Positions 19,693 to 27,535 of a DNA stretch of 64,000 nucleotides are shown here, piece by piece. Source of the DNA: Doryteuthis pealeii (Eukaryota > Mollusca > Cephalopoda > Myopsida > Loliginidae); NCBI GenBank assembly GCA_023376005.1, contig CM042145.1:20493498-20557497 (forward strand), given 5' to 3'. The notes beneath the pieces were generated by a model that ran no database searches, was not told the origin of the DNA, and worked only from the letters and a program-made list of their open reading frames with translations. Position 1 is the stretch's first letter. Each line of letters starts with the position of its first letter. The position numbers and the translations under genes are program-made.

Positions 19693-20111
19693 CTCATAAT
19701 TCGCCGCCATTGCTTTTTTGTAGACTTTTAGAGTATTTTTCTCCATTGCACGTTTAATTCAGCTCATATGATGGATTATAGTAAATCTCTTAGGTAGACC
19801 AAGTATGGAGATGAATACAATATGGGAACCTATAATTAAAAAGGCTAAAATAGATTAAGAAAAAAAAACAATATGAGTCAAGGTAAAAAATCATACATAA
19901 GTAAAAAGGTAGATATTCTAGGTAAAACAAGATATTAGGTTTAGAAGTTCCCAAAATTCGCACTGGTTTGTGCTCATATCGTGGTGGATAAAGGCGTTGG
20001 GTTAAAACAGTTTTAAGTGACAGTTATCTCTGGGCTGCAGGTTCAATCCTGTTCAAGGGCGACAGTAACATTTATTAATAATTAACACAGTTTAGCACCT
20101 GGATCCCAACT
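19693..20111. other. Unassigned DNA
   Basis: No gene is seen. A possible tRNA-like relic lies at 19985-20070 (GTGGTGGATAAAGGCG..GCAGGTTCAATCCTG). Confidence 0.4.
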
Positions 20112-20178
20112 ATGGTTAGCGGAATGAGAACAGGATGCTCCCGTGGATTGAATAAAGGTTTGGGTTCAAAATTCCGTG

Positions 20179-20361
20179 ATGGCTCTCAATTACAACAAGA
20201 AGGTTCCAGAGTTCGAGAAGGCTCCCAAGTCCGACAAGAAATACCTGAAGAAGGCCGAAGGGCACATTGTCCGAAACGTTGTACAGATAACAATAAAGAT
20301 GAGGACACTAGTCCAAATAATACTAATTATCAAGCCTCATCTAAAAAATTCAGAGAAATAG
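20179..20361 (+). other. Possible coding remnant of unknown origin (61 codons)
   Basis: An ATG at 20179 opens a frame beginning MALNYNKKVPEFEKAPKSDK and ending at a TAA near 20361. In its first ~45 codons the third positions favour C and G (AAG, TTC, GAG, GCC, CTG, GTC), unlike the AT-rich surroundings. That is what a host exon or retrocopy would show. I do not recognise the protein. A second frame covers the same DNA, so this is tentative. Confidence 0.3.
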
Positions 20362-20369
20362 TTCTTTAA

Positions 20370-21061
20370 TTCCGTTCTCTCTTATCGTAAAACCCTCTAT
20401 TAATTCAGCAACTATTACTATATTTCCTCCCTAGATGCTACGTCTCTTTATTTAGGGACTCACTGACGAAACCGTACTAAACTATTAATGCCAGTGTTCT
20501 GAGTGGCTCTCGGTCAACTCCTTTGTGTAACTGACGTCAATTCTAACGACATTGTTGTTTAGTTTATAGCTTCTTGTTCATAAACTTAGCCAACAATAGG
20601 CCTTTTATTCACTGTATTGTTTTTGTGTACCCTTATTTTGTGAAATGTATTTTCTTCATTTCAGTTTCACTCTTTCGACAGTTGATAAATCTGTAGATAA
20701 AAGCAATTCAGAGTCGTAACTGCGGCGAAGTGTTTAAACTACGCGCCAAAAGACGATGCCGAGGTTTAGAGTGAAAACTAGGATTGTCTACACAGGACGC
20801 GACAATGCGGTATCACGTATTCGTATCTAATGCAAATAATTTGAAAACAGTTTTATATTTTCAAGTATTCTTATCTAATAATAATTATATGGTTTCGAGT
20901 AATTATCTGCATTTGATAATAATAATTTGTTTGTACGCAATTATACGGTTTCATATAACTAATGATAATCCATAGTAAACAATTATAACTTCAAGTAACT
21001 ATTCTTAATGTAAATAGTTTTCAGCTATATGACACTATGCATGGGTGCAGAGTGCATCTGG
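20370..21061. other. AT-rich repeat including a Helitron empty site
   Basis: 20850-21010 (TTTCAAGTATTCTTATCTA|ATAATAATT ... TTCAAGTAACTATTCTT) is paralogous to the flanks of the Hel-2 copy at 38803-39195 without the Helitron. No gene is seen at 20370-20850. Confidence 0.6.
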
Positions 21062-21177
21062 TGCAAGCAAGTGTGTGTGTGTGTGTGTATGGCTGTATAA
21101 TTATATGAATACATAAGTAGTAAGTCCAGCTACATATAAGTATAAATATGTGTGTGTGTGTAGATTGGAGATAGCAG

Positions 21178-21227
<50 letters not shown>

Positions 21228-21252
21228 AGTGTGTGTGTGTGTACATATATTA
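21062..21252. repeat. (TG)n/(TA)n compound microsatellite
   Basis: TG blocks at 21070-21090, 21148-21160 and 21207-21242 surround a (TA)n core at 21180-21208. Confidence 0.95.
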
Positions 21253-21857
21253 TATGTATAAATAAGTGTATGTGAATACTCGGTCAAAGAAACCCATTAA
21301 AATAGAAGAAAAATATAAAAAAATAAAAAGATCTAAAAAAATAAAAAAGGTGATGAAGACCATTAACCAAGTTTAGTAGTCGACTTGGGGTCAGGATGGC
21401 CATAAATCTCATCAATGAGGGTGGTCTTCAAGCAAAAGACTTTTCAAATCACAGAAGGGGGTGGGGTTGATGAAATCTCGGAGAGGACGAGAGTTGATAG
21501 CGAGAATTGTGGGAAGTGGAATATTTGAAAGCCAGTTGGGAGTTAGAATCGAGCAGTGGAAGAAGTAAGATCACCTTTAGAGAGCCAGTAGAAGATAACC
21601 TTAGCAGAAGTCCTTAAAAAGAACATGGAGGGGGCGCATTTGTCACGGACGCAACGGGTCCTAAGTGAAGCTAGCAGACAACACGAGATAACTGCCAGAG
21701 AGAAATAGCGCAGAACCAGCGAGATGATAAGTACAGCGAATGCAGGAGTAATGTAGTAAAGGACGTGCAATATCCCCCGATCCGCCGATGGTGTTACAGC
21801 TTTATGGCATGATGTATTCCTATCTTATACGAATCATTTTTAAACATTTATTTGACC
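21253..21857. other. Unassigned, moderate GC; possible eroded LINE on the minus strand
   Basis: The region 21360-21780 is less AT-rich than its surroundings and has a 75-codon minus-strand frame. I cannot match that frame or its alternatives to a known domain. No structure RNA is seen. Confidence 0.3.
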
Positions 21858-22035
21858 CATAGATGGAACTCTAAGAGGTATTACCACTCCGGATTAGAGT
21901 TGATCTGAGAGTGATGGCAAAAACCTCAAGAACGAGAGCTTCAGCATCAGATGCAGATTAGTGTCTACCAAGGATACACTCCAATTTTTCTGGAGGGGTC
22001 TTACCCCTCTGCAGGGGATACAGTCGGCGAATTCT
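21858..22035 (+). repeat. Rep-D fragment
   Basis: GACCCATAGATGGAACTCTA, TTACCACTCCGGATTAGAGT, GGGAGTGATGGC-like GAGAGTGATGGCAAAAA, and GGGGTCTTACCCCTCTGCAG follow the Rep-D order with an internal deletion. Confidence 0.7.
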
Positions 22036-22109
22036 ATGCTTATTTATCACGTCGAGTCTTTTTTTTTAACGTTTGGACTAAAACAAAACTTTTTATTAAA
22101 AAGTACTTT

Positions 22110-22318
22110 TTACGGTCAAGTCACACTGAAAGCGTCAGTTCCCGCTAGATCACCGAAATTAAGTAGCGATGAGCCTGTTCAATACTTAATTGGGTGATCA
22201 CTTAAGCAACGGCAGGTTCTGTTAGCAATCCGTGTCCTTCGTTTATCAAAATGAGTTGATTCGGTATTAAATGACCTGAAAAGGGTTGATATACCACAAA
22301 ATAAAACCAACCAACCAC
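22110..22318 (+). mobile_element. SINE-5S (5S rRNA-derived SINE)
   Basis: The first ~95 bp follow 5S rRNA: ACGGTCAAGTCACACTGAAA, GCGTCAG, CTAGATCACCGAAATTAAGT, GATGAGCCTGTTCAATACTT and TTGGGTGATCAC. These cover the 5S A-box/IE/C-box promoter region. A tail follows: TCGGTATTAAATGACCTGAA, GGGTTGATATACCA, then (CCAA)n. 5S-headed SINEs (SINE3 class) are known from other animals. It is not a 5S gene because the 3' third is replaced by the SINE tail. Confidence 0.85.
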
Positions 22319-22368
22319 ATGAAAACACACAATACTGTTAAAATGAAAATATTTTATGTCATTTTCAT

Positions 22369-22416
22369 AGCTAATATTGAACAATATTTCGATTTATAAA
22401 AATCATCATCAGAGCT
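22369..22416 (-). ncRNA. Hammerhead ribozyme candidate with long stem III
   Basis: On the minus strand: AGCT, CTGATGA, stem II GATTTT-TA-TAAATC-like (GATTT/AAATC), GAAA, stem III TATT-GTTC-AATA closed by A-T, then TT and AGCT. Stem I is AGCT/AGCT. The cleavage triplet is ATT, a weaker NUH site. The homologous copy at 51975-52019 keeps ATC. No adjoining transposon ORF is seen. Confidence 0.6.
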
Positions 22417-22904
22417 TATTTTTAATCCGGACTCATCGAGAGAGAAGCAGAAAATAATTTAAATTCAAAACGGAACCATTGTTGTTCAAATAAGCGTGCA
22501 AGCCACGCGATCGCTTCGTCACCTGCACATCCGCTGCGCGTTTCTCCACCAACGTCATGAGTGTATTTCTTTAGTGTAACAATTTTTGAAAGAAAAAGAC
22601 ATATTTCAAATTCAAAAATAGAAAAATTCTCTTTTTCAAAAGAGAAGAGTTTTAACCCGTTCATGGTCAGTCAGTAACGGATTTTTTTTTCAGAAAGAAA
22701 TGTTTATTTAATTATTTAAAAAAATACTTTTTTTATGTAAAACATATGAAAGGTGTAAGGGTTTATTGGGATAATGTGAAATTTAAATTTGTTAGGAAGT
22801 ATATGTCTAAAACGCAAAATAAAACCAACCAACCAACCAACCGAATTGTAAGAAATATAACATTTTTTACCGGATGAACCACCACAACAATCTAAGCATC
22901 TCGT

Positions 22905-23161
22905 CTTGGAGTAATGGTTAACAAGCTAGTCTCTCAGATCAATTACTACTGGGTTCCTGGTTCGATAACGGCCCTCGCCAACTCAGCTTATGAGTAGCAC
23001 AGTGATATCTGCAGTGAAGTGAAGAGCTGATGGTAGGTGTGGCGCTCCACCTCAGACGCTTAAAACGTTCTCCTTGGTCTAATGCTAATGAAAAAAAGAG
23101 ATAGACTCCCTCGCTGTCTGGCTGATAACGACTTTAGACCACCCCGACGACTTTACTTTTA
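22905..23161 (+). mobile_element. Chimeric SINE: SINE-C head fused to SINE-A body
   Basis: The 5' part (GGAGTAATGGTTAACAAGCT, AGTCTCTCAGATC..ACTACTGG) is a SINE-C head. At the B box (GGTTCCTGGTTCGATAACGG) it switches to SINE-A and continues to the SINE-A end (CCCCGACGACTTTACTTTT). The junction lies in the shared tRNA B-box region. Confidence 0.8.
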
Positions 23162-23335
23162 CTACTACTGGGTAGTGAGTTCAATCCACACTAGGTGCAC
23201 CATACTTTTGGTCTTATGATAAATCTAGACTAACGCTTAGCCGTTAAGATGCCTGGAGTGATATAATGGTTAGCGAACTGGACCATTGTTAGTGAGTTTG
23301 ATTCTCACTGGGTGCTCCCCGCTTCTGGCATTTTG
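23158..23335 (+). mobile_element. SINE-C fragments
   Basis: CTACTGGGTAGTGAGTTCAA (B-box side) at 23165 and a second head at 23248 (GGAGTGATATAATGGTTAGC, GTGAGTTTGATTCTCACTGG) lie in direct order. Confidence 0.65.
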
Positions 23336-23653
23336 ACAAAGCCAAGCCTCGTAAATGACAACCATGTCAACAAACACAGTGTATGCATAAAAGGATTACA
23401 GAGATTGGAAATTAAGTTATTTTCTAAATCTATGAATAAAAAAGGGCGTTTTAACTGCCACACAATTTTGACTCATATTTTTAAAATAACTTTTTCGTTG
23501 TTTATCACAATTCCTTCGACCGATATATTGTTCACTGTGTAGGCAGAATTGTTTGAATTTATCTATGTGTGTTTCTATTTCCGCCGTGATATTGTTCAAT
23601 GCGGGTTTTTTTAATTCTTTCTAAAAAAAAAAAAAAAAGAAAGAGAAAAAAAG

Positions 23654-23725
23654 ATTTACCTAACCCATTCACGGCGGATAGGATTTGACACAAGGTCACA
23701 AGTATGCAGCATCCAGGTTTTATCC
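23654..23725 (-). mobile_element. SINE-C tail fragment
   Basis: ACCTAACCCATTCACGGCGG, GATTTGACACAAGGTCACAA and CAGCATCCAGG are the minus-strand tail. The MITE-T inserted next to it. Confidence 0.6.
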
Positions 23726-24009
23726 GGACCATATGACCTTTAGGCACCCCTTCAGCGATCTCAACTCACAAGGACACTTTTCTCATTTACACTGTCAAAA
23801 TCCGGTTGTTTGTTAGGGGTTAGGGTTATGGGGTTATGGTTATGGGTTAGGGTTAGGGGTTAGGATTAGGGTTAGGGGTTAGTTTTATAATTAAAAAAAA
23901 CCCTCTAAAAATCGTCTGTTAACAATTAACCGCATTTTGACGGTGTAAATGGAAAAAATGTCCCCACGAATCGAGATCGCAAAAGGGGTGCCTAAATGTC
24001 ATATGGTCC
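23726..24009. mobile_element. MITE-T: foldback element with telomere-like array (copy 1)
   Basis: The 284-bp element starts GGACCATATGACCTTTAGGC and ends with the near-complement GCCTAAATGTCATATGGTCC. Inner arm parts also pair (ACTGTCAAAATCCGG / CCGCATTTTGACGGTGT). Exact 8-bp target duplications TTTTATCC lie at 23718-23725 and 24010-24017. The loop (23812-23882) is a variant TTAGGG array (GGTTAGGGTTA, GGGGTTAGGATTAGGG). It is non-coding. Copy 2 is at 58880-59155. Confidence 0.9.
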
Positions 24010-24082
24010 TTTTATCCATTTACCTTAATGTGTTTCTATTATCACCGTGATATTATCCAATACATATCTTTAGATGCTTGGA

Positions 24083-24086
<4 letters not shown>

Positions 24087-24136
<50 letters not shown>
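24087..24136. repeat. (TA)n microsatellite
   Basis: About 50 bp of TA, 14 bp before the start of a Penelope-like terminal fragment. Confidence 0.95.
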
Positions 24137-24139
<3 letters not shown>

Positions 24140-24149
24140 ATGTTGTAAG

Positions 24150-24400
24150 AATTGAAAAAAAAAACACGTTTCATTAACGAATGATGTTTATTAAGCCTTC
24201 ACTGCAGTGTTTCGGTCTGTTTCGATAGACCTTCATCAGGGCTTTCGTTGGTTTAAGGAAAAAAATAAATTATTGATGTAAACAAAAGTTTTTCCTTAAA
24301 CCAACGAAAACTCTGATGAGGGTCTATTGAAACATCATAAGCTTAATAAACATCATTCGTTAATGAAACGTGTGTTTCTTCAATTTTTACAACATTACAC
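24150..24400. mobile_element. Penelope-like terminal fragments in inverted orientation
   Basis: 24150-24265 and 24285-24400 are inverted copies (TTCATTAACGAATGATGTTT / AACATCATTCGTTAATGAAA; CGTTGGTTTAAGGAAAAA / TTTTTCCTTAAACCAACG). The left arm read on the minus strand (24244-24193) has a hammerhead-like layout: AAGCC, CTGATGA, stem II GGTCT/AGACC, GAAA, and GGCTT. The triplet position reads GTGAA, so cleavage is probably lost. A further fragment lies at 24670-24705. Confidence 0.6.
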
Positions 24401-24426
24401 ATTGTCGGATTTACTTCCACTTTTTC

Positions 24427-24428
<2 letters not shown>

Positions 24429-24482
<54 letters not shown>
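24429..24482. repeat. (CA)n(TA)n microsatellite
   Basis: A CA block runs directly into TA and then into the retroelement fragment at 24485. Confidence 0.95.
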
Positions 24483-24484
24483 AT

Positions 24485-24595
24485 AAGTCATCCAAAGACA
24501 CGTATCATGCCTCCTCAGTGTGGCTAGACACAACTATCCTTGGGTAGGGTCGAACTCAGACTGACCGCATGGTAGTCCGATATCTTATATATATA
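24485..24595 (-). mobile_element. Decayed copy of the 18.5-kb hammerhead-bearing fragment
   Basis: The same flank as 18516-18620 is present (TGTGGCTAGACACAACTATC). Part of the catalytic core has been deleted: the GCC-GAAA segment is gone, and CTGAGGA and the GTC-like end remain. Confidence 0.7.
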
Positions 24596-24858
24596 TATTT
24601 AAAGTATATATAAATTTGAATTTCTCTACCTTAGTTCCAATATATACCCCAAATCACACACCAGTATCACAGTTTTTCCTTAAACCAACGAAAACCCTGA
24701 TGAAAAAATTTTTTATTGGAAATATATAATAAAAATAAAATAATAGATTTAAATGGCGTTCTGTCTTTGTTTTTTATTGGTTGGTTTTAGTTTATGCTAA
24801 TTTATTTGAATCATGATGGGAGATTTTGTATAATAGTGCGTTTGGTCCAAGTCTCTTT

Positions 24859-24915
24859 AGTCAGATCTTTGCCCTGAAGAGCACTAAGCGAAACTATTAG
24901 TAGGTATATCTGACT
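24859..24915 (+). ncRNA. Hammerhead ribozyme 1 of three (GTA site)
   Basis: Parts in order: outer stem I AGTCAGAT/ATCTGACT (8 perfect pairs), inner stem I TGCC/GGTA, CTGAAGA, stem II GC-ACTAA-GC, GAAA, stem III CT-ATT-AG closed by A-T, and cleavage triplet GTA. Predicted cleavage is after 24902. Stem I carries an internal loop (CTT / T), the place where tertiary loop contacts form in natural hammerheads. Confidence 0.75.
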
Positions 24916-24999
24916 CATTAGGTTTAACTTTATTATTTGCTCTACTTAGGTATTGAGCACTCTTTACGACCAGAGGTAGCTGCTGAAAAATAAGTATAG

Positions 25000-25040
25000 C
25001 TGCACTGATGAGGGGTAAACCCCGAAACGCGCGTCTGTAG
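25000..25040 (+). ncRNA. Hammerhead ribozyme 2 of three (GTC site)
   Basis: CTGCA, CTGATGA, stem II GGGG-TAAA-CCCC, GAAA, CGCGCG with TC, TGTAG. Stem I CTGCA/TGTAG pairs with one G-U. Stem III is minimal. The core matches the consensus completely. Predicted cleavage is after 25035. Confidence 0.9.
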
Positions 25041-25312
25041 ATTGCTTTATATACGCTCCCAACTTTTCAGGTTGAGCACTCTGTTTAGAAGGGACTAATT
25101 GTGAAAATTTACCGCTTCGGCGCAAAGCTAGTCTCACTTGTTTACAAGTTAGAGACCTCTGGTGAGTTTATTTCCGGTTTAGGAAATATAGCGATTATTC
25201 TGCCTTCTATTCTAGGCAGCTGCTTGTGGACCCATCGGTAAGAGACTTGACGAGCGAAAGTTCGTTCGGGTCTCGAACCCGACCAGAGGTAGCTGCTGAA
25301 AAATAAGTATAG

Positions 25313-25353
25313 CTGCACTGATGAAGGGTAAACCCCGAAACGCGCGTCTGTAG
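25313..25353 (+). ncRNA. Hammerhead ribozyme 3 of three (GTC site)
   Basis: Identical to ribozyme 2 except one base in stem II (AGGG-TAAA-CCCC), so three stem II pairs remain plus an A-C mismatch. Predicted cleavage is after 25348, exactly 313 nt downstream of the ribozyme 2 site. A short (TA)n follows. Confidence 0.88.
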
Positions 25354-25539
25354 ATTGCTTTATATATATATATATATATATCCGCAAGAACAGTTTTCCT
25401 GTATCCCAGAGCTTTGGTGACCGTACTTTTAGGATTACCCTTGTATCAAACGTATTTGATTGAATATCATTTAGTTTGAAGGCAAATCGATCTGTTTAGT
25501 TCGATGAGAGAATGGCAACAACGCTGGAATAACATCTAC

Positions 25540-25870
25540 AATAAAATCTTCTTAATTAAACTCACTTTTTGGGGACTGGAGACCAGCCCTTAGAAAGTCC
25601 AGAAAGGAACAAGTCATTATGTCCCGATTACGGATGGATGACACAAGACTTACGAACTCCTTTATACTACCACAACCACAGGGTGAAACATGTCAAACAC
25701 TTTGCACCGTTAAACACTTACACATAGAATGTGGGATTCTTTGCTCTAATCAGAAACCACTTTAAAAAAAAATGAAAGTAATATAAAAAATCTATTTGAA
25801 AAAGTCAACATAGATAACAGTCTGTCCGTTTTTGAGAGAAATGAAATTATACCAAAAATATGAACATTAA
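25540..25870 (+). pseudogene. LINE C-terminal fragment with CCHC-type knuckle
   Basis: The plus frame reads QVIMSRLRMDDTRLTNSFIL, then CQTLCTVKHLHIEC. C-x3-C-x5-H-x3-C following an RLR..TRLT..LL block is the standard C-terminal end of I/Jockey/R1-like LINEs (family knowledge). Upstream and downstream frames are broken. Confidence 0.65.
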
Positions 25871-25972
25871 CCTGATCAATACCATTCAAAAGTAATCTCT
25901 CAATACGATCCCCAACAATGGTAACATATAGTTAAAACTGTTTGCTACAAAAGTATAAATATAGATTTTTTT

Positions 25973-26500
25973 CAGAATACAAGGTGTGTCAAAAAAAGTA
26001 TCGAGTTTTTTTGTACTTTTTGACACACCTCGTATTCTGGGAAAAAAAGTTCCCTTCATTAATTTTTTTCAGAATATGAGGTATGTCAAAAAAGTGCCAA
26101 GTTTAAAGCTATATTTACCAAGATAGAAATGAACAATGAATGGAATGTTAATTTTTTTTTTTAGAATACAAGGTGTCTAAAAAGTGCCAAGTTTGAAGCT
26201 GTATTTACCAAGATAGAAATGAACAATGAATGGAATGTTATTTTTTTTTTAGAATACAAGGTGTGACAAAAAAGTGCCAAGTTTGAAGCTGTATTTACCA
26301 AGATACAAATGAAGAATGAATTGAACGTTATTTTTTTTTCAGAATACAAGGTGTGTCAAAAAGTACCAAGTTTAAAGCTGTATTTAACAAGATACAAATG
26401 AAGAATGAATAGAACGTTATTTTTTTTCCAGAATACCAGGTGTGTCAAAAAGTACAAAAAATCTCGATACTTATTTGACACACCTTATATATTATTTCCT
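25973..26500. repeat. ~90-bp tandem units bordered by an inverted terminal motif
   Basis: 25973-26040 is a hairpin with 28-bp arms (CAGAATACAAGGTGTGTCAA / complement). Then come about four direct units of ~90 bp (TGCCAAGTTTGAAGCTGTAT, AATGAACAATGAATGGAATG, AGAATACAAGGTGTGTC). The array ends with the inverted motif again near 26455-26490 (TATTTGACACACCTTAT). It looks like a DNA-transposon end expanded in tandem. Confidence 0.75.
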
Positions 26501-26505
26501 AACCT

Positions 26506-26590
26506 CTAGGCATGAAATGACCCCAGACATGTTGATATGCCATTAAAACGAACCAACCAATCAACCAGCCAACCAATCAACCAATCGATG
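26506..26590 (+). repeat. Shared SINE tail with (CCAA)n
   Basis: CTAGGCATGAAATGACCCCA, GTTGATATGCCATTAAAACG, then CAACCAATCAACCAGCCAAC. Confidence 0.65.
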
Positions 26591-26724
26591 AGAATGATCA
26601 GCAACTACTCTTAAGTTTCCTGTTCGCCTAAGTGTTAATCATATCGACTATAAATTCTTGGCCAATGGCCGGCTGTTGCATTATTTACCACGGTGAACAA
26701 ACAGCTGCTTATATCAATAAAACA

Positions 26725-27030
26725 GGAGGTGCGTGGTGTAATGGTCAAAGTCGTAGGAAATGGACTCGTCAACGCGCGTTCAAATCCTGGACGAGGTTGT
26801 TTGCATTTCTGTTATAATGGAATATTCCACACGCTCTCTCTCACCCATGTGGTCTGACTATATATATAGTGAGCACGGCATTACACTGGGCTGGCTTCGA
26901 GGATTAGTAGCATGTCTGTCTTATCGTATCTCTCGGCAATAAAACCCTATATCTTAAATCTATAAAAGTGTTGACTGGCCCTTTCACCCGACTACAACCT
27001 TGTCTGATTGTATCCCTTTTAAGGACACAA

Positions 27031-27110
<80 letters not shown>

Positions 27111-27535
27111 TGTAATGGAATATTCCACACACTCTCTCTCTCACCCATGTGGTCTGACTATATATATAGTGAGCACGGCATTATACTGGGCTGGCTTCGA
27201 GGATTAGTAGCGTCTCTCACTATTCCTTGTCTGTCTTATTGTATCTCTCGGCAATAAAACCCTCTATCTTGAATCTACGAACGTGTTGACTGGTTCTTCC
27301 ACTCGACTACAACCATGTCTGATTGTATCTCTTTTAAGGACACAACAATTTCACATAGTGCTAATACCCTTGGGAAAGGTATGCATCCGCCTACTCCCCC
27401 CACACATATGGGTAAATGGTAGAGAAGACTGGGCTCTTTAACTTTGGTTTGGCAACCAGTCTAGGAGAACCCCGCTTAACAAATTGACCCTGTGTCACAT
27501 CCTGCTCGTGGGGGAGGGGTTGGTAAAAATGTATA
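26725..27535 (+). mobile_element. SINE-B, complete, split by an LTR element
   Basis: The head (26725-26809: GCGTGGTGTAATGGTCAAAG, GTTCAAATCCTGGACGAGG, GTTTGCATTTC) and body (27348-27535: ATTTCACATAGTGCTAATAC, CCCTTGGGAAAGGTATG, GTGTCACATCCTGCTCGTGG, GGGGTTGGTAA) are separated by a 538-bp insertion. Joining them at ATTTC recreates a canonical SINE-B. Confidence 0.9.
26810..27347 (+). mobile_element. LTR-microsatellite-LTR element (TRIM-like)
   Basis: Two LTRs lie at 26810-27032 (223 bp) and 27111-27347 (237 bp), both TG..CA. Both contain CCATGTGGTCTGACTATATA, TAGTGAGCACGGCATTA, CTCGGCAATAAAACC and a GGACACAACA end. Flanks are exact 5-bp duplications ATTTC (26805-26809, 27348-27352). The whole interior (27033-27110) is (CA)n(GA)n. 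There is no primer-binding site, gag or pol. TATATATA and AATAAAA fit promoter and polyadenylation signals. LTR1 lacks ~17 bp present in LTR2. Confidence 0.88.

Larger units (their letters stand above)
24949..25382 (+). mobile_element. Retrozyme-like or PLE terminal tandem with two hammerheads
   Basis: Two direct copies of a segment (ACCAGAGGTAGCTGCTGAAA, TAAGTATAGCTGCACTG, then the ribozyme and TAGATTGCTTTATATA) start at 24970 and 25281. The 313-bp monomer between cleavage sites contains no plausible ORF. This is the layout of small retrozymes, and also of partial tandem copies of PLE terminal repeats. No reverse transcriptase is seen nearby. Confidence 0.75.

Noticed and set aside
22110..22205. 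Possible 5S rRNA gene
   Set aside because: The last third of 5S is replaced by a SINE tail and the sequence has many changes.
23812..23882. True telomere or chromosome end
   Set aside because: The TTAGGG-like array is short, degenerate and enclosed by inverted repeats and target duplications. The same holds at 50.1 and 59.0 kb.
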